A stretch of 64,000 nucleotides of DNA from Marinibaculum pumilum. GTDB lineage: Bacteria; Pseudomonadota; Alphaproteobacteria; Ferrovibrionales; Ferrovibrionaceae. The translations under genes and the position numbers were made by a program. The notes under the pieces were generated by a model. The model saw nothing but the letters and a program-made list of their open reading frames with translations, did not search any database and was not told where the DNA came from. Below, piece after piece: positions 41,881 through 50,204 of the stretch (its first letter is position 1; the number at the start of each line of letters is the position of its first letter). The stretch spans positions 1-64,000 of the forward strand of contig NZ_JBHRTR010000004.1 in NCBI RefSeq assembly GCF_042646425.1, in the 5' to 3' direction.

Positions 41881-43122
41881 ATGGACGTGGACAAGACCGC
41901 CGCACATCTGCGCGAGGCCGGCGCGGGCATCACGCAGGGACTGCTGGTCGTCGATGGCGACCTGCGGATCGTCTTCGTCAACCGCCCCTACCGGACCTTC
42001 TTCGGCCTCGACGAGGCGGACCCCCTGGCGCAGCCGGGCGTGCCGCTGGCCGAGCTGCTGCGCCATCACGGCATGCTGGGCGAATACGGGCCGGGCGATG
42101 TCGATGCCCATGTCGCGGCGCGCATGGATCCGGTACGCGCGCGGCAGAGCTGGTCGATGGACCGCCAGCAGCCAAGCGGCCGCTATCTGAACATCACCGG
42201 CAATCCGCTGCCCAGCGGCGGCTTCGTCTTCACCTTCACCGACGTGACCGACCGGGTGCGGGAGCGCGAGCGGCTCGACGCCCTGGTCGCGGAACGCACC
42301 CGGGAACTGGAGGAGGTGAACAACAAGCTGCTGGAGGGGATCGAATATGCCCGCATGCTGCAGGGCTCGACCCTGCCGCCGAAGGGCCTGCTGCGGGAAA
42401 CCTTCGGCGATCACTACCTGATCTTCCAGCCGCTCGACATCGTCGGTGGCGATTTCTACTTCTGCGTCGCGAAGGAATACGGCGTCTATTTCGGCGTTGC
42501 CGACTGCACCGGCCACGGCGTGCCGGGGGCGCTGATGACCATGCTCGCCCGCACCGTCATGCGGCAGGCTGTCGACGAGGTCGGCCCCGACGGTCCGGCG
42601 GCGGTGCTGGACCTGTCGGACCGGCTGACCCGCGCCAGCCTGGGACAGGGCGGCGCCGGCGAGGGGCTGGACAACGGCTTCGACGTGGTGCTCTGCCTGA
42701 TGGACGACAGCCACCTGCGGATCGGCGGTGCCGGCATCGGCCTGGTCTGGCAGGGAAAGGACGGCCTGCAGGAAATCGCCGGCCGGCGCGGCGGCCTGGG
42801 CTATGCCCGCCGCCGCCAGCAGGACAGGCCGATCGAGGAGGTGCGGCTGCCGGTCGGCGATGTGCAACGGTTGTTCCTCACAACGGACGGCCTTTATGAT
42901 CTGCCCGGCGGGGAAAAGGGGTTCGGCTTCGGCCGCCGGCGCTGGTTCGACGCGCTGCGCGCTGGCGCCGAGAGTGATTTCAGGTCCCAATGCGCCGGGG
43001 TCGTCGCGGCGCTGGAGGCCTATAGCGGCGACCTGAGCCAACGGGACGATGTCACCTTCCTGGCGCTGGACCTGGCGGCGGGACGCGGCGGAGAGGGGCA
43101 TGCAGCAGGACACGATTCTTAA
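41881..43122 (+). CDS. siaA: SiaA-like PP2C/SpoIIE phosphatase with PAS domain
   Basis: 413 residues. Residues about 8-120 are PAS-like (ITQGLLVVDGDLRIVFVNRPY ... GGFVFTFTDVTDR), about 120-155 a charged coiled coil, and about 165-400 a PP2C/SpoIIE-type phosphatase with the metal-ligand motifs DIVGGDFYF, DCTGHGVPGALMTML, TDGLYD and RDDVTFLALDL. In Pseudomonas aeruginosa SiaA dephosphorylates SiaC and thereby controls the diguanylate cyclase SiaD. That SiaA is membrane-bound with a HAMP domain; this one is soluble with PAS input. First gene of a four-gene operon; overlaps siaB by 23 bp. Confidence 0.92.
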   Translation: MDVDKTAAHLREAGAGITQGLLVVDGDLRIVFVNRPYRTFFGLDEADPLAQPGVPLAELLRHHGMLGEYGPGDVDAHVAARMDPVRARQSWSMDRQQPSGRYLNITGNPLPSGGFVFTFTDVTDRVRERERLDALVAERTRELEEVNNKLLEGIEYARMLQGSTLPPKGLLRETFGDHYLIFQPLDIVGGDFYFCVAKEYGVYFGVADCTGHGVPGALMTMLARTVMRQAVDEVGPDGPAAVLDLSDRLTRASLGQGGAGEGLDNGFDVVLCLMDDSHLRIGGAGIGLVWQGKDGLQEIAGRRGGLGYARRRQQDRPIEEVRLPVGDVQRLFLTTDGLYDLPGGEKGFGFGRRRWFDALRAGAESDFRSQCAGVVAALEAYSGDLSQRDDVTFLALDLAAGRGGEGHAAGHDS

Positions 43123-43648
43123 GCTGCGCGAGATATTCGAGCGCTGCCAGATCATTCTCAGCTTCAACGGCCCGTTCTCCCAGAGCCTGATCGAGGAGCT
43201 GGGGCAGGCGATCCGACATTACCTGGAGGCCCAGGCGCAGGCACGGAAGTCGGTCAGCGACGTCTTCGCCGTCTATATCGAGCTGACCCAGAACATCCGC
43301 CACTATGCCGACAGCGCGCCGGTGGACGAGGCGCAGCGCGCCCGGCTGAACGCCGGTACCGTGCATATCGCGCGGGAGGGCGACAGCTTCCTGGTGGTGT
43401 CGGGCAACCATATCCGGCGCGAGGACGCGCCCCCGCTCGTGGCCCACCTGGACCGGCTCGCCGCGATGGACGCCAAGGAACTGCGCAGGGCCTACAAGGA
43501 GAAGCTGCGGGAGCCGGTGCCCGAAGGCGCCACCGGTGCCGGCCTGGGCCTGCTGCAGATCGCCCGTCTGGCCACCGCGCCGCTGGAACATGCGATGGCG
43601 GAACTCGACGACGGGCATCTGTACTTCACTCTGACGGTGCGGCTGTGA
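43100..43648 (+). CDS. siaB: SiaB family protein kinase
   Basis: 182 residues, start ATG 43100 inside the end of siaA with GAGAGGGG just upstream. A GHKL-like kinase of the SiaB type: the N box is YIELTQNIRHYA (about residues 54-65) and the glycine box GATGAGLGLLQIAR near residue 150. SiaB phosphorylates SiaC in the Pseudomonas system, opposing SiaA. Its position between siaA and siaC strongly supports the role. Confidence 0.9.
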   Translation: MQQDTILKLREIFERCQIILSFNGPFSQSLIEELGQAIRHYLEAQAQARKSVSDVFAVYIELTQNIRHYADSAPVDEAQRARLNAGTVHIAREGDSFLVVSGNHIRREDAPPLVAHLDRLAAMDAKELRRAYKEKLREPVPEGATGAGLGLLQIARLATAPLEHAMAELDDGHLYFTLTVRL

Positions 43649-43674
43649 GCGGGACGGAAAGGGGAACGACCGAG

Positions 43675-44055
43675 ATGGCAGGCCTGGATGTCCTGAAGAT
43701 CGAGGGGACCCGGTCGTCGCCCACTGTCGAGGGCGATCCGGCCGCCGGCGTGCTTCGCCTGGCCGGCGATTCCTATCCGGAGAACACCTTCGAGTTCTAT
43801 GCCCCGCTGATGGACTGGCTTCGGGCCGCGATCGAGCGGGTCGACGGCCCGCTGCGGCTGGAGATCGAGCTATCCTACCTCAACACGGGCAGCATCAAGT
43901 CGATGATGGACATGCTGGACCTGCTGGAGGAAGCCCATGGCGAGGCGCGCCAGGTCGCGGTGGTCTGGCGCTGCGATCCGGAGGACGAGCGCGCGATGGA
44001 GCTGGCAGAGGAACTGCTGGAAGACCTGACCCTGCCCTACCAGATCGCGCGCTGA
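43675..44055 (+). CDS. siaC: SiaC family regulatory phosphoprotein
   Basis: 126 residues from ATG 43675 (GGGGA upstream). DUF1987/SiaC features: FEFYAPLMDWLRAAIE and IELSYLNTGSIKSMMDMLDLLEE. The Thr in LNTGS (residue 71) corresponds to the phosphorylated threonine of SiaC. In Pseudomonas, unphosphorylated SiaC binds and activates SiaD; phosphorylation by SiaB blocks this. An alternative GTG at 43645 overlaps the siaB stop but lacks conserved sequence. Confidence 0.9.
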   Translation: MAGLDVLKIEGTRSSPTVEGDPAAGVLRLAGDSYPENTFEFYAPLMDWLRAAIERVDGPLRLEIELSYLNTGSIKSMMDMLDLLEEAHGEARQVAVVWRCDPEDERAMELAEELLEDLTLPYQIAR

Positions 44056-44068
44056 CGCCACACCCGCG

Positions 44069-44785
44069 ATGGCGCTTCCCGAGAAGATACAGGAACGCAT
44101 CGAAGCCCTGCGGCGCCGCGCGCAGGAGGTCGATCCCGACCTGGCGACCGAGGTCGCCTGGCTGGCCGACCTCTACATCAAGCTGGAGCACAACCTGCTG
44201 AAGCTGAGCCGGGTCAGCGACCGGATGCAGTCGCAGATCATGGAACTGAACGAGCAGCTGGCCGCGGCCGCGGTCACCGATCCCCTGACCGGCCTGGCCA
44301 ATCGCCGCGGCACGATGGAACGGCTCACCGCCCTCGCCGCGCAGGGCGATGCCGCCCGGTTCGTCCTGATGCTGGCCGACATCGACCGCTTCAAGTCGAT
44401 CAACGACACCTTCGGGCATGAGGCCGGCGACCAGGCCCTGGTGCAGGTGGCGGAGCGGCTCTCCACCGCGGTCGGCGACGAGGATTTCGTCGGCCGCTGG
44501 GGCGGTGAGGAGTTCCTCGTCGTGCTGGTCGTCCCCGACCGTGCGGCGGCGGAGGCGCGCGCCGTCCGCCTGACGGAGGCGGTGCGCGACCAGGCCATCA
44601 CCACGCCGCAGGGCCCGTTGGAGGTCCAGGTGTCCAGTGGGCTGTGCTGGCACCGGCCCGGCCGGTCGGTGATGCAGACGATCCTGTTCGCCGACCGCGC
44701 ATTGTATGCTGCCAAGCAGGCCGGCCGCGACCGCTTCGAGTGGTGGGACGAACCGGCAGCGGATGACGGCGCGGACACGGGCTGA
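44069..44785 (+). CDS. siaD: SiaD-like GGDEF diguanylate cyclase
   Basis: 238 residues. Residues 1-75 form an alpha-helical, coiled-coil-like stalk; the GGDEF domain begins at VTDPLTGLANRRG, with MLADIDRFKSINDTFGHEAGD and active site RWGGEEF. The enzyme makes cyclic-di-GMP. The inhibitory I-site RxxD is not intact (the aligned positions before GGEEF read GDED), so product inhibition is probably lost and control would come from SiaC. Fourth gene of the operon, 13 bp after siaC. Confidence 0.93.
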   Translation: MALPEKIQERIEALRRRAQEVDPDLATEVAWLADLYIKLEHNLLKLSRVSDRMQSQIMELNEQLAAAAVTDPLTGLANRRGTMERLTALAAQGDAARFVLMLADIDRFKSINDTFGHEAGDQALVQVAERLSTAVGDEDFVGRWGGEEFLVVLVVPDRAAAEARAVRLTEAVRDQAITTPQGPLEVQVSSGLCWHRPGRSVMQTILFADRALYAAKQAGRDRFEWWDEPAADDGADTG

Positions 44786-44857
44786 CGCAAGGGCCAGGTT
44801 TGCCCGTTGCATTCCCTATCGCTGCGCCATGCCGGGCGGGCAGGACGGAGGACAGGC

Positions 44858-45886
44858 GTGAAATTCTCCCTGATGTACAGCTTCGTCACCGAGCCGGGCG
44901 GGACGATGAGCCACCGGGACACGTTCCGCGAGATGGACCGGCTGCTGCCGCTGGCGGAGGAACTGGGATACGATTCCTTCCACACCACGGAGCATCATTT
45001 CCAGGACAATGGCTGGGCGCCCAGCCCGCTGCTGGTGCTGGCGCATGCGGCCGGCCTGACCCGCCGCATGCGGCTGGCCACCAACATCATGATCCCGACC
45101 CTGTGCCAGCCGCTGCGCCTGGCGGAGGACCTGCTGACCCTCGACAACCTGTCCAACGGCCGCCTCACCATGGGCACCTCGCCCGGCTATGTCTCCGAGG
45201 AGTTCGCCGCCTACGGCGTGGCCTACGAGGACCGCTTCCGGCTGCACGAGGCGATCATCGACTTCATCCAGCATGCCTGGGCCAATCCCGACGATGCCGG
45301 CTTCGACTGCCCGTTCTTCGGCATCCCGAAGGTGAAGCTGGTGCCGCGGCCGGTGCAGGCCCGGCTGCCGATCTGGTACGGCGTGTCCGGCCCGAAGCTG
45401 CTGGCGCGTGCGGCACGGCGCGGGGTGCCGGTCACCGCCTCGCCGCGGCACACGATCCGGGAACTGACGGAGCAGTTCGGCCGCTACGAGGAAGCCGCCG
45501 CCGCGGCCGGCTACACGCCGACCGAACGGCCGGTCATCCGCGAGGCCTTCCTGGCCGATACCGATGCGGAAGCGGAGCGTATCGCCGGCCCGGCCTTGTC
45601 GCAGATCTTCGCCCTCTACGTGAAGAAGTCGGCGCAGGGGGAGCGGGTGCTGCTCAACGACGCGGGCGAACCGATCGACAGCGAGGCGGCCGGCGATTTC
45701 CGCAACTTCGCCTCCCGCTACATGATCGGTGACCCGGCTACCGTCCGTCGCGACGTCCAGGAGCTTATTGACAAGCTGGCACCGACGGAGATCATCCTGC
45801 GCATGCAGCTTCCCGGCATTCCGACACCGGCGCTGGAACATTCCCTGCGGCTGTTCGCAGAGCAGGTGATGCCCGAATTTGCCTGA
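44858..45886 (+). CDS. LLM-class (luciferase-like) oxidoreductase
   Basis: 342 residues from GTG 44858, with GGAGG at ideal spacing. The fold's markers include ELGYDSFHTTEHHFQDNG, LATNIMIPTLCQPLRLAEDLLTLDNLSNGRLTMG and WYGVSGPKLLARAARRGV. LLM proteins use FMNH2 or coenzyme F420. The F420 genes cofC, cofD and cofE follow in the same direction, the first only 57 bp downstream, so an F420-dependent reaction is plausible; sequence alone does not decide it. Confidence 0.92.
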   Translation: MKFSLMYSFVTEPGGTMSHRDTFREMDRLLPLAEELGYDSFHTTEHHFQDNGWAPSPLLVLAHAAGLTRRMRLATNIMIPTLCQPLRLAEDLLTLDNLSNGRLTMGTSPGYVSEEFAAYGVAYEDRFRLHEAIIDFIQHAWANPDDAGFDCPFFGIPKVKLVPRPVQARLPIWYGVSGPKLLARAARRGVPVTASPRHTIRELTEQFGRYEEAAAAAGYTPTERPVIREAFLADTDAEAERIAGPALSQIFALYVKKSAQGERVLLNDAGEPIDSEAAGDFRNFASRYMIGDPATVRRDVQELIDKLAPTEIILRMQLPGIPTPALEHSLRLFAEQVMPEFA

Positions 45887-45943
45887 TGCCCCATCGCCTG
45901 TTGCTTCTGCGCATGACCCATCTGGCCTGACCTCGGTCTGCCC

Positions 45944-46624
45944 ATGCACGTGCTGGTCCCCGCCAAGAGCTTCGCCGCCGCCAAGTCGCGGCTTGCGGCC
46001 GTCATGGACGCGGCCGCGCGGGCCGGGCTGGCGCGGGCGATGCTGCGGGACGTGCTTGCGGCGGTGGCCGCGGCGCGCGGCGTGGGGCGGATCCTGCTGG
46101 TTTCCGCCGAGCCGGAGGCGGGGCGGCTCGCCGCGGCCGCCGGCGCCGACTGGCTGCCGGAATGCACATCCCTGGGGATGAATGCCGCGGTCCGGGCCGG
46201 TGCCGCGCATCTTTCCACAGCGGGACAGGCACCGCTGCTGGTCCTGCCGTCGGACATTCCGATGCTGCAGGCGGCGGAGGTGGAGGCGCTGGCCGCGATC
46301 CTCGCTGCGCCGCCGCGCCGGGCCGGCCTGGTGCGCTGCGCCGATGGCGGGACCGGAGCGCTGGGCCTGCCGCCCGGTGCCGGACCGCTGTTCCGCTTCG
46401 GACCCGACAGCCATGCCCGGCACCGGCAGGCCCTTCTGGCCGCCGGCCTTGGGCCGGTCAGCCTGGACCTGCCCGGTGCGGCACGGGACATCGACCTGCC
46501 CGCCGACCTTGCCGCGCTGGAGACAGGGCCAGCGGGGCCGGCGACGCGCGCCTTTCTCGACGGCGGCGGGCTGCGCCCGGCCGCCGCCGCCGCGGTGCCG
46601 CAGCTGGCGGCAGGCACAAGATGA
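45944..46624 (+). CDS. cofC: 2-phospho-L-lactate (or PEP) guanylyltransferase CofC
   Basis: 226 residues. Nucleotidyltransferase that activates phospholactate, PEP or 3-phosphoglycerate with GTP in F420 assembly. Start HVLVPAKSFAAAKSRLA is the typical CofC/FbiD N-terminus (VPxKxxxxAKSRL), followed by ILLVSAEPEA, GMNAAVRAGAAHL and LVLPSDIPML with the metal Asp. The C-terminal ARDIDLPADLAAL is also typical (DIDTPxDL). First of three cof genes. Confidence 0.93.
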   Translation: MHVLVPAKSFAAAKSRLAAVMDAAARAGLARAMLRDVLAAVAAARGVGRILLVSAEPEAGRLAAAAGADWLPECTSLGMNAAVRAGAAHLSTAGQAPLLVLPSDIPMLQAAEVEALAAILAAPPRRAGLVRCADGGTGALGLPPGAGPLFRFGPDSHARHRQALLAAGLGPVSLDLPGAARDIDLPADLAALETGPAGPATRAFLDGGGLRPAAAAAVPQLAAGTR

Positions 46625-46655
46625 CCATCGGCCCGGCCATGCGGCGGCCCGGGGC

Positions 46656-47618
46656 GTGAGCGTCGTCCTGCTGTCGGGCGGGGTCGGCGGCGCGCGCATG
46701 GCCCGCGGGCTGGCGGCGGCCCTTCCTGCCGGCGCCCTGAAGATCCTGGTCAATACCGGCGACGATTTCGACCATTACGGCCTGCGCATCTGTCCCGACC
46801 TGGACACGGTGACCTATACCCTGGGCGGGGTCAGCGACGAGGCCCGGGGCTGGGGTCGGCGGGACGAGAGCTGGGCCTTCCTGGACAGCCTGGGCGCGCT
46901 GGGCGGCGAGACCTGGTTCCAGCTGGGCGACCGCGACCTGGCGCTGCATGTCCTGCGCAGTTGGATGCTGCGGCAGGGCAGCCGGCCGACGGAGGTTGCC
47001 GCCCATATGGCGGCCCGCTTCGGGATCGGTGCCGCGCTGCTGCCTATGGCGGACGAGCCGGTCGCCACGATGCTGGAGACCGACCAGGGCCTGCTGTCCT
47101 TTCAGGACTATTTCGTCCGTCACCGCAGCGGGCCCCGGGTCCTGTCGGTGCGCTTCGACGGCGCGGCACAGGCGGCTCCGACCGCGGAGCTGCGGGCGGC
47201 GCTGGCCGATCCCGCGCTGGAGATGATCGTGATCGCGCCCTCCAACCCGTTCCTCAGCATCGACCCGATCCTGGCGGTGCCGGGGCTGCGGGACGCGCTG
47301 TCCGGTGCCGGCGTTCCGGTCGTCGCGGTGTCGCCGATCGTCGGCGGTGCGGCGGTGAAGGGCCCCCTTGCCGCGATCCTGGAAGGCTATGGCCTGGCCG
47401 TGAGCCCGGCCAGCATCGCCGCCCATTATCGCGGCCTGCTGGACGGCTTCGTGATCGACGAGGCCGATGCGGCGCTGGCCGGCGGGTTCGGCGCCGATGC
47501 GCCGCCGGTCCTGGTGACCGGCACGATGATGACAGGGCCGGAGGCCAGCCGCCGGCTGGCGGATGCCGTGCTGGCCTTCGGCCGCGACCTGGCCGGGGGC
47601 GCCGCGCATGGACGCTGA
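46656..47618 (+). CDS. cofD: 2-phospho-L-lactate transferase CofD
   Basis: 320 residues from GTG 46656. CofD joins the activated phosphoacid to the deazaflavin FO. Signatures: VVLLSGGVGGARMARGL at the N-terminus, ILVNTGDDFDHYGLRICPDLDTVTY, TLGGVSDEARGWG, and IVIAPSNPFLSIDPIL. Stop overlaps the start of cofE by 11 bp. No FO synthase (cofG/cofH) gene is in the window. Confidence 0.96.
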   Translation: MSVVLLSGGVGGARMARGLAAALPAGALKILVNTGDDFDHYGLRICPDLDTVTYTLGGVSDEARGWGRRDESWAFLDSLGALGGETWFQLGDRDLALHVLRSWMLRQGSRPTEVAAHMAARFGIGAALLPMADEPVATMLETDQGLLSFQDYFVRHRSGPRVLSVRFDGAAQAAPTAELRAALADPALEMIVIAPSNPFLSIDPILAVPGLRDALSGAGVPVVAVSPIVGGAAVKGPLAAILEGYGLAVSPASIAAHYRGLLDGFVIDEADAALAGGFGADAPPVLVTGTMMTGPEASRRLADAVLAFGRDLAGGAAHGR

Positions 47619-48465
47619 GGACGGGCGGACCGCCGGCGGCGGCGATGCGCTGGCGGGCGCGGGCGGGCTGTACTTCCTGCCCCTGCTCGGCCTGGGGCGG
47701 ATCGGCCCCGGCGACGACCTTGCCGGGCTGCTCGCCGCGGCCGCTGCCGCGGATCCCGCGATCGGCGGGCTGCAGGCGGGCGATGTCCTGGTGCTGGCGC
47801 AGAAGATCGTCTCCAAGGCGGAAGGCCGGCTGCGCCGGCTGGCAGAGGTGGTGCCGTCGGCGGAGGCGCTGCGCCTCGCCACTGGTATCGGCAAGGATCC
47901 GCGCCTGGTGGAACTGATCCTGTCGGAGGCGGAGGCCGTGGTCGCCACGGCGCCCGGCGTCCTGGTGGTGCGCCACCGGCTGGGCCTGGTGCTGGCCAAT
48001 GCCGGCATCGACCGGTCGAACACCGGTGCGGGCGCGGAAGGCACGGCGGAGGAAGCGGTCCTGCTGCTGCCGGAGGATCCCGACCGCTCGGCCCGGGAGC
48101 TGCGCGCCGCCCTGTCCGACCGGCTGGGCCATGCCCCGGCCGTGATGATCGTCGACAGCCTGGGCCGTGCCTGGCGCAACGGCACCTGCGGCACCGCCAT
48201 CGGCAGCGCCGGCCTGGCCGTGATCCACGACCGGCGCGGTGCCCCCGACCTCTTCGGGCGGCCCCTGATGACGACCCAGATCGCCATTGCCGACGAGATT
48301 GCGGCTGGCGCCTCCCTGGCCATGGGCGGGGCGGACGAGGGCCGGCCGGCAGTCATCCTGCGGGGATTGTCGCCGGCGCTGCTGTGCGAAGAGGGCGGGG
48401 CGGGCGACCTGGTGCGGCCGGCCGCCGGCGACCTGTTCCGGAGCGGCCGGCGGGATGCCGGCTGA
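47608..48465 (+). CDS. cofE: Coenzyme F420-0:L-glutamate ligase CofE
   Basis: 285 residues from ATG 47608. Adds glutamate to F420-0. Motifs: VLVLAQKIVSKAEGR, RHRLGLVLANAGIDRSN, VMIVDSLGRAWRNGTCGTAIG and MTTQIAIADEIAAGASLAMG. No C-terminal nitroreductase-like domain as in mycobacterial FbiB, so it is the simple CofE form. Overlaps cofD; last of the LLM-cofC-cofD-cofE run. Confidence 0.95.
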   Translation: MDAEDGRTAGGGDALAGAGGLYFLPLLGLGRIGPGDDLAGLLAAAAAADPAIGGLQAGDVLVLAQKIVSKAEGRLRRLAEVVPSAEALRLATGIGKDPRLVELILSEAEAVVATAPGVLVVRHRLGLVLANAGIDRSNTGAGAEGTAEEAVLLLPEDPDRSARELRAALSDRLGHAPAVMIVDSLGRAWRNGTCGTAIGSAGLAVIHDRRGAPDLFGRPLMTTQIAIADEIAAGASLAMGGADEGRPAVILRGLSPALLCEEGGAGDLVRPAAGDLFRSGRRDAG

Positions 48466-48580
48466 GCGGGACATCCTGTCCCATTCCCCACCGACCCGCC
48501 TGCCGGTTCAATGCCTGCGCAGACCGGCCTATGGTTGCCGGCACCGGCTGCAACGCCGGGCTTGGTGGAGGAAGCGCGTG

Positions 48581-49912
48581 ATGTCCAATTCAGCGGCCAA
48601 CCTGTCGGACTACGGGATGCCCGATGCCTCGGTGCCGGATCTGGCGATGGTGCGGGTCGGCGGAACCGGTGTGCCGGCGCCGCTGCCGGTGCCGGAGCCC
48701 GGCCTGACCCCGGCGGAGCTGGTCGCGCGCGCCCGAAACATGAAGTCGGTGCTTCGGGCCGAGGCGGCGGCGGCCGATGCAAGCGGCGCCTATTCGGCGG
48801 AGATGCACCAGCGGTTCCGGAAGGCCGGCTTCTACCGCATCATGCAGCCGCGGCTGTTCGGCGGCTACGAGTTCGACCCGGTGACCTTCTACCGCGTAAT
48901 GCTGGAGGTCTCGACAGGCCATCCGGGCACCGGCTGGTGCCTGACCCTGGGCGCCTCGCATGCCTACCTGATCGGCTGCCACTGGCCGCTGCAGGCGCAG
49001 GTCGAGCTGTTCGGCCGCAAGGGCGACTTCATCGCGCCGCACCGGCCGATGCCCTCGGGCCGCGCGGTGCCGGTCGAGGGCGGCTTCCGGGTCACCGGCC
49101 TGTGGCGCTACTGCTCCGGCATTCCCCACGCGACCCATCTGGTGGGCGGCGCCTGGCTGGAACGCAGCGACGGTCCGCCGAAGGTCGTGCAGCTGGTTCT
49201 GCCGCGCGACAAGGTGACGGTGCTGGACGATTGGGGCGGCGACCAGACCATCGGCATGAAGGGCAGCGGTTCCAACAGCGTCAGCGCGGAGGATGTCTTC
49301 GTGCCGGCGCATCACGTGGTGGAGATTCCAGCGCTGGCCGCGCGCCCGGACGGTATGGAGGCCGGCACCGAAGGCACCCGCCTGCACGGCAATCCGATGT
49401 ATCTGGGCCGGCTGATGGCGCCCTACCATGCCTCCCTGGTGGTGCCGGTGATCGGTGCCGCGCGGGCCGCGCTGGAGGAATACGAGAGCATCGTCCGCAA
49501 CCAGGCGATCTTCACCGACCCCACCGTGCTGCGGGCCGATCACGGCGATTTCCAGCGCCATCTGGGCCAGGCGCTGGCCTGGACCGATGCCGCGGAGGCG
49601 GTGCTGATCCGCGGCCTGGAACAGTATATGGAGCTCTGCCGCCGCTGGGCGGCTGACCGCACGCCGATCACGGTGGAGGAGAATCTGCGCCTCTGGCTGC
49701 TGCTGCAGCAGGGCGGTCGCATGGCCTGCGATGCGGTGGAGCGCCTGTTCCAGACCGCCGGCTCGACCGCGACCCGCCAGGGCGCGACCCTGCTGGGCTA
49801 TTTCCACGACGCGCAGATGTATCGCGGCCACATGTCCGCGCAGTACGAGACCTTCTCCGGCTATCTGGGCCGCGCCCATCTGGGCCGCCCCACGGGATTC
49901 CAGAACCTCTAG
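48581..49912 (+). CDS. Acyl-CoA-dehydrogenase-fold flavin oxygenase/hydroxylase-like protein
   Basis: 443 residues from ATG 48581, GGAGG 9 nt upstream. The overall pattern follows the flavin-dependent monooxygenase branch of the acyl-CoA dehydrogenase superfamily (HsaA, DszC, hydroxylase oxygenase components): MHQRFRKAGFYRIMQPRLFGG, TGWCLTLGASHAYLIG, FRVTGLWRYCSGIPHATH and TIGMKGSGSNSVSAEDVFVP. The usual acyl-CoA dehydrogenase base is not evident. It would need reduced flavin from a reductase not seen nearby. 115 bp after cofE; functional link to F420 unknown. Confidence 0.88.
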   Translation: MSNSAANLSDYGMPDASVPDLAMVRVGGTGVPAPLPVPEPGLTPAELVARARNMKSVLRAEAAAADASGAYSAEMHQRFRKAGFYRIMQPRLFGGYEFDPVTFYRVMLEVSTGHPGTGWCLTLGASHAYLIGCHWPLQAQVELFGRKGDFIAPHRPMPSGRAVPVEGGFRVTGLWRYCSGIPHATHLVGGAWLERSDGPPKVVQLVLPRDKVTVLDDWGGDQTIGMKGSGSNSVSAEDVFVPAHHVVEIPALAARPDGMEAGTEGTRLHGNPMYLGRLMAPYHASLVVPVIGAARAALEEYESIVRNQAIFTDPTVLRADHGDFQRHLGQALAWTDAAEAVLIRGLEQYMELCRRWAADRTPITVEENLRLWLLLQQGGRMACDAVERLFQTAGSTATRQGATLLGYFHDAQMYRGHMSAQYETFSGYLGRAHLGRPTGFQNL

Positions 49913-50204
49913 GGCGGCACTCCGGAGTCTCTGGGATGCCGCCACGCGCCTTCTGACCGCAACCGGCGCAGGGTCGGCCTGCCCTTGCACGCAAATTGGG
50001 CAGATCGGGCGGAGCGGCACCGGTCGCCGGTGCCGGCCGGCCCTGTCCCTGCCTTGCGTCGGCCGGGTTGGCAGAAGGCTTGCTAGACGCGATAGGCTTG
50101 CCAGGGACGGGGCCGGGACCGTAACAGGGGCGCCCGCGGCCGGGGCAGTTCCGGTGCGACACCCGGGCGGCAGGGGAATCCGGAAAAATGGGGGCTGCGC
50201 AGTG
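49913..50204. other. Intergenic region with hairpin before the ABC importer operon
   Basis: No gene. A stem CGGCACCGG/CCGGTGCCG (50015-50023 with 50027-50035, 3-nt loop) could terminate the upstream transcript, though no T-run follows. The rest is GC-rich and should hold the promoter of the ABC operon; I cannot place it. Confidence 0.4.

Noticed and set aside
44858..45886. Calling the LLM protein an F420-dependent enzyme outright
   Set aside because: The family includes FMN users, and the cofactor cannot be decided from motifs; only its position beside cof genes points to F420.
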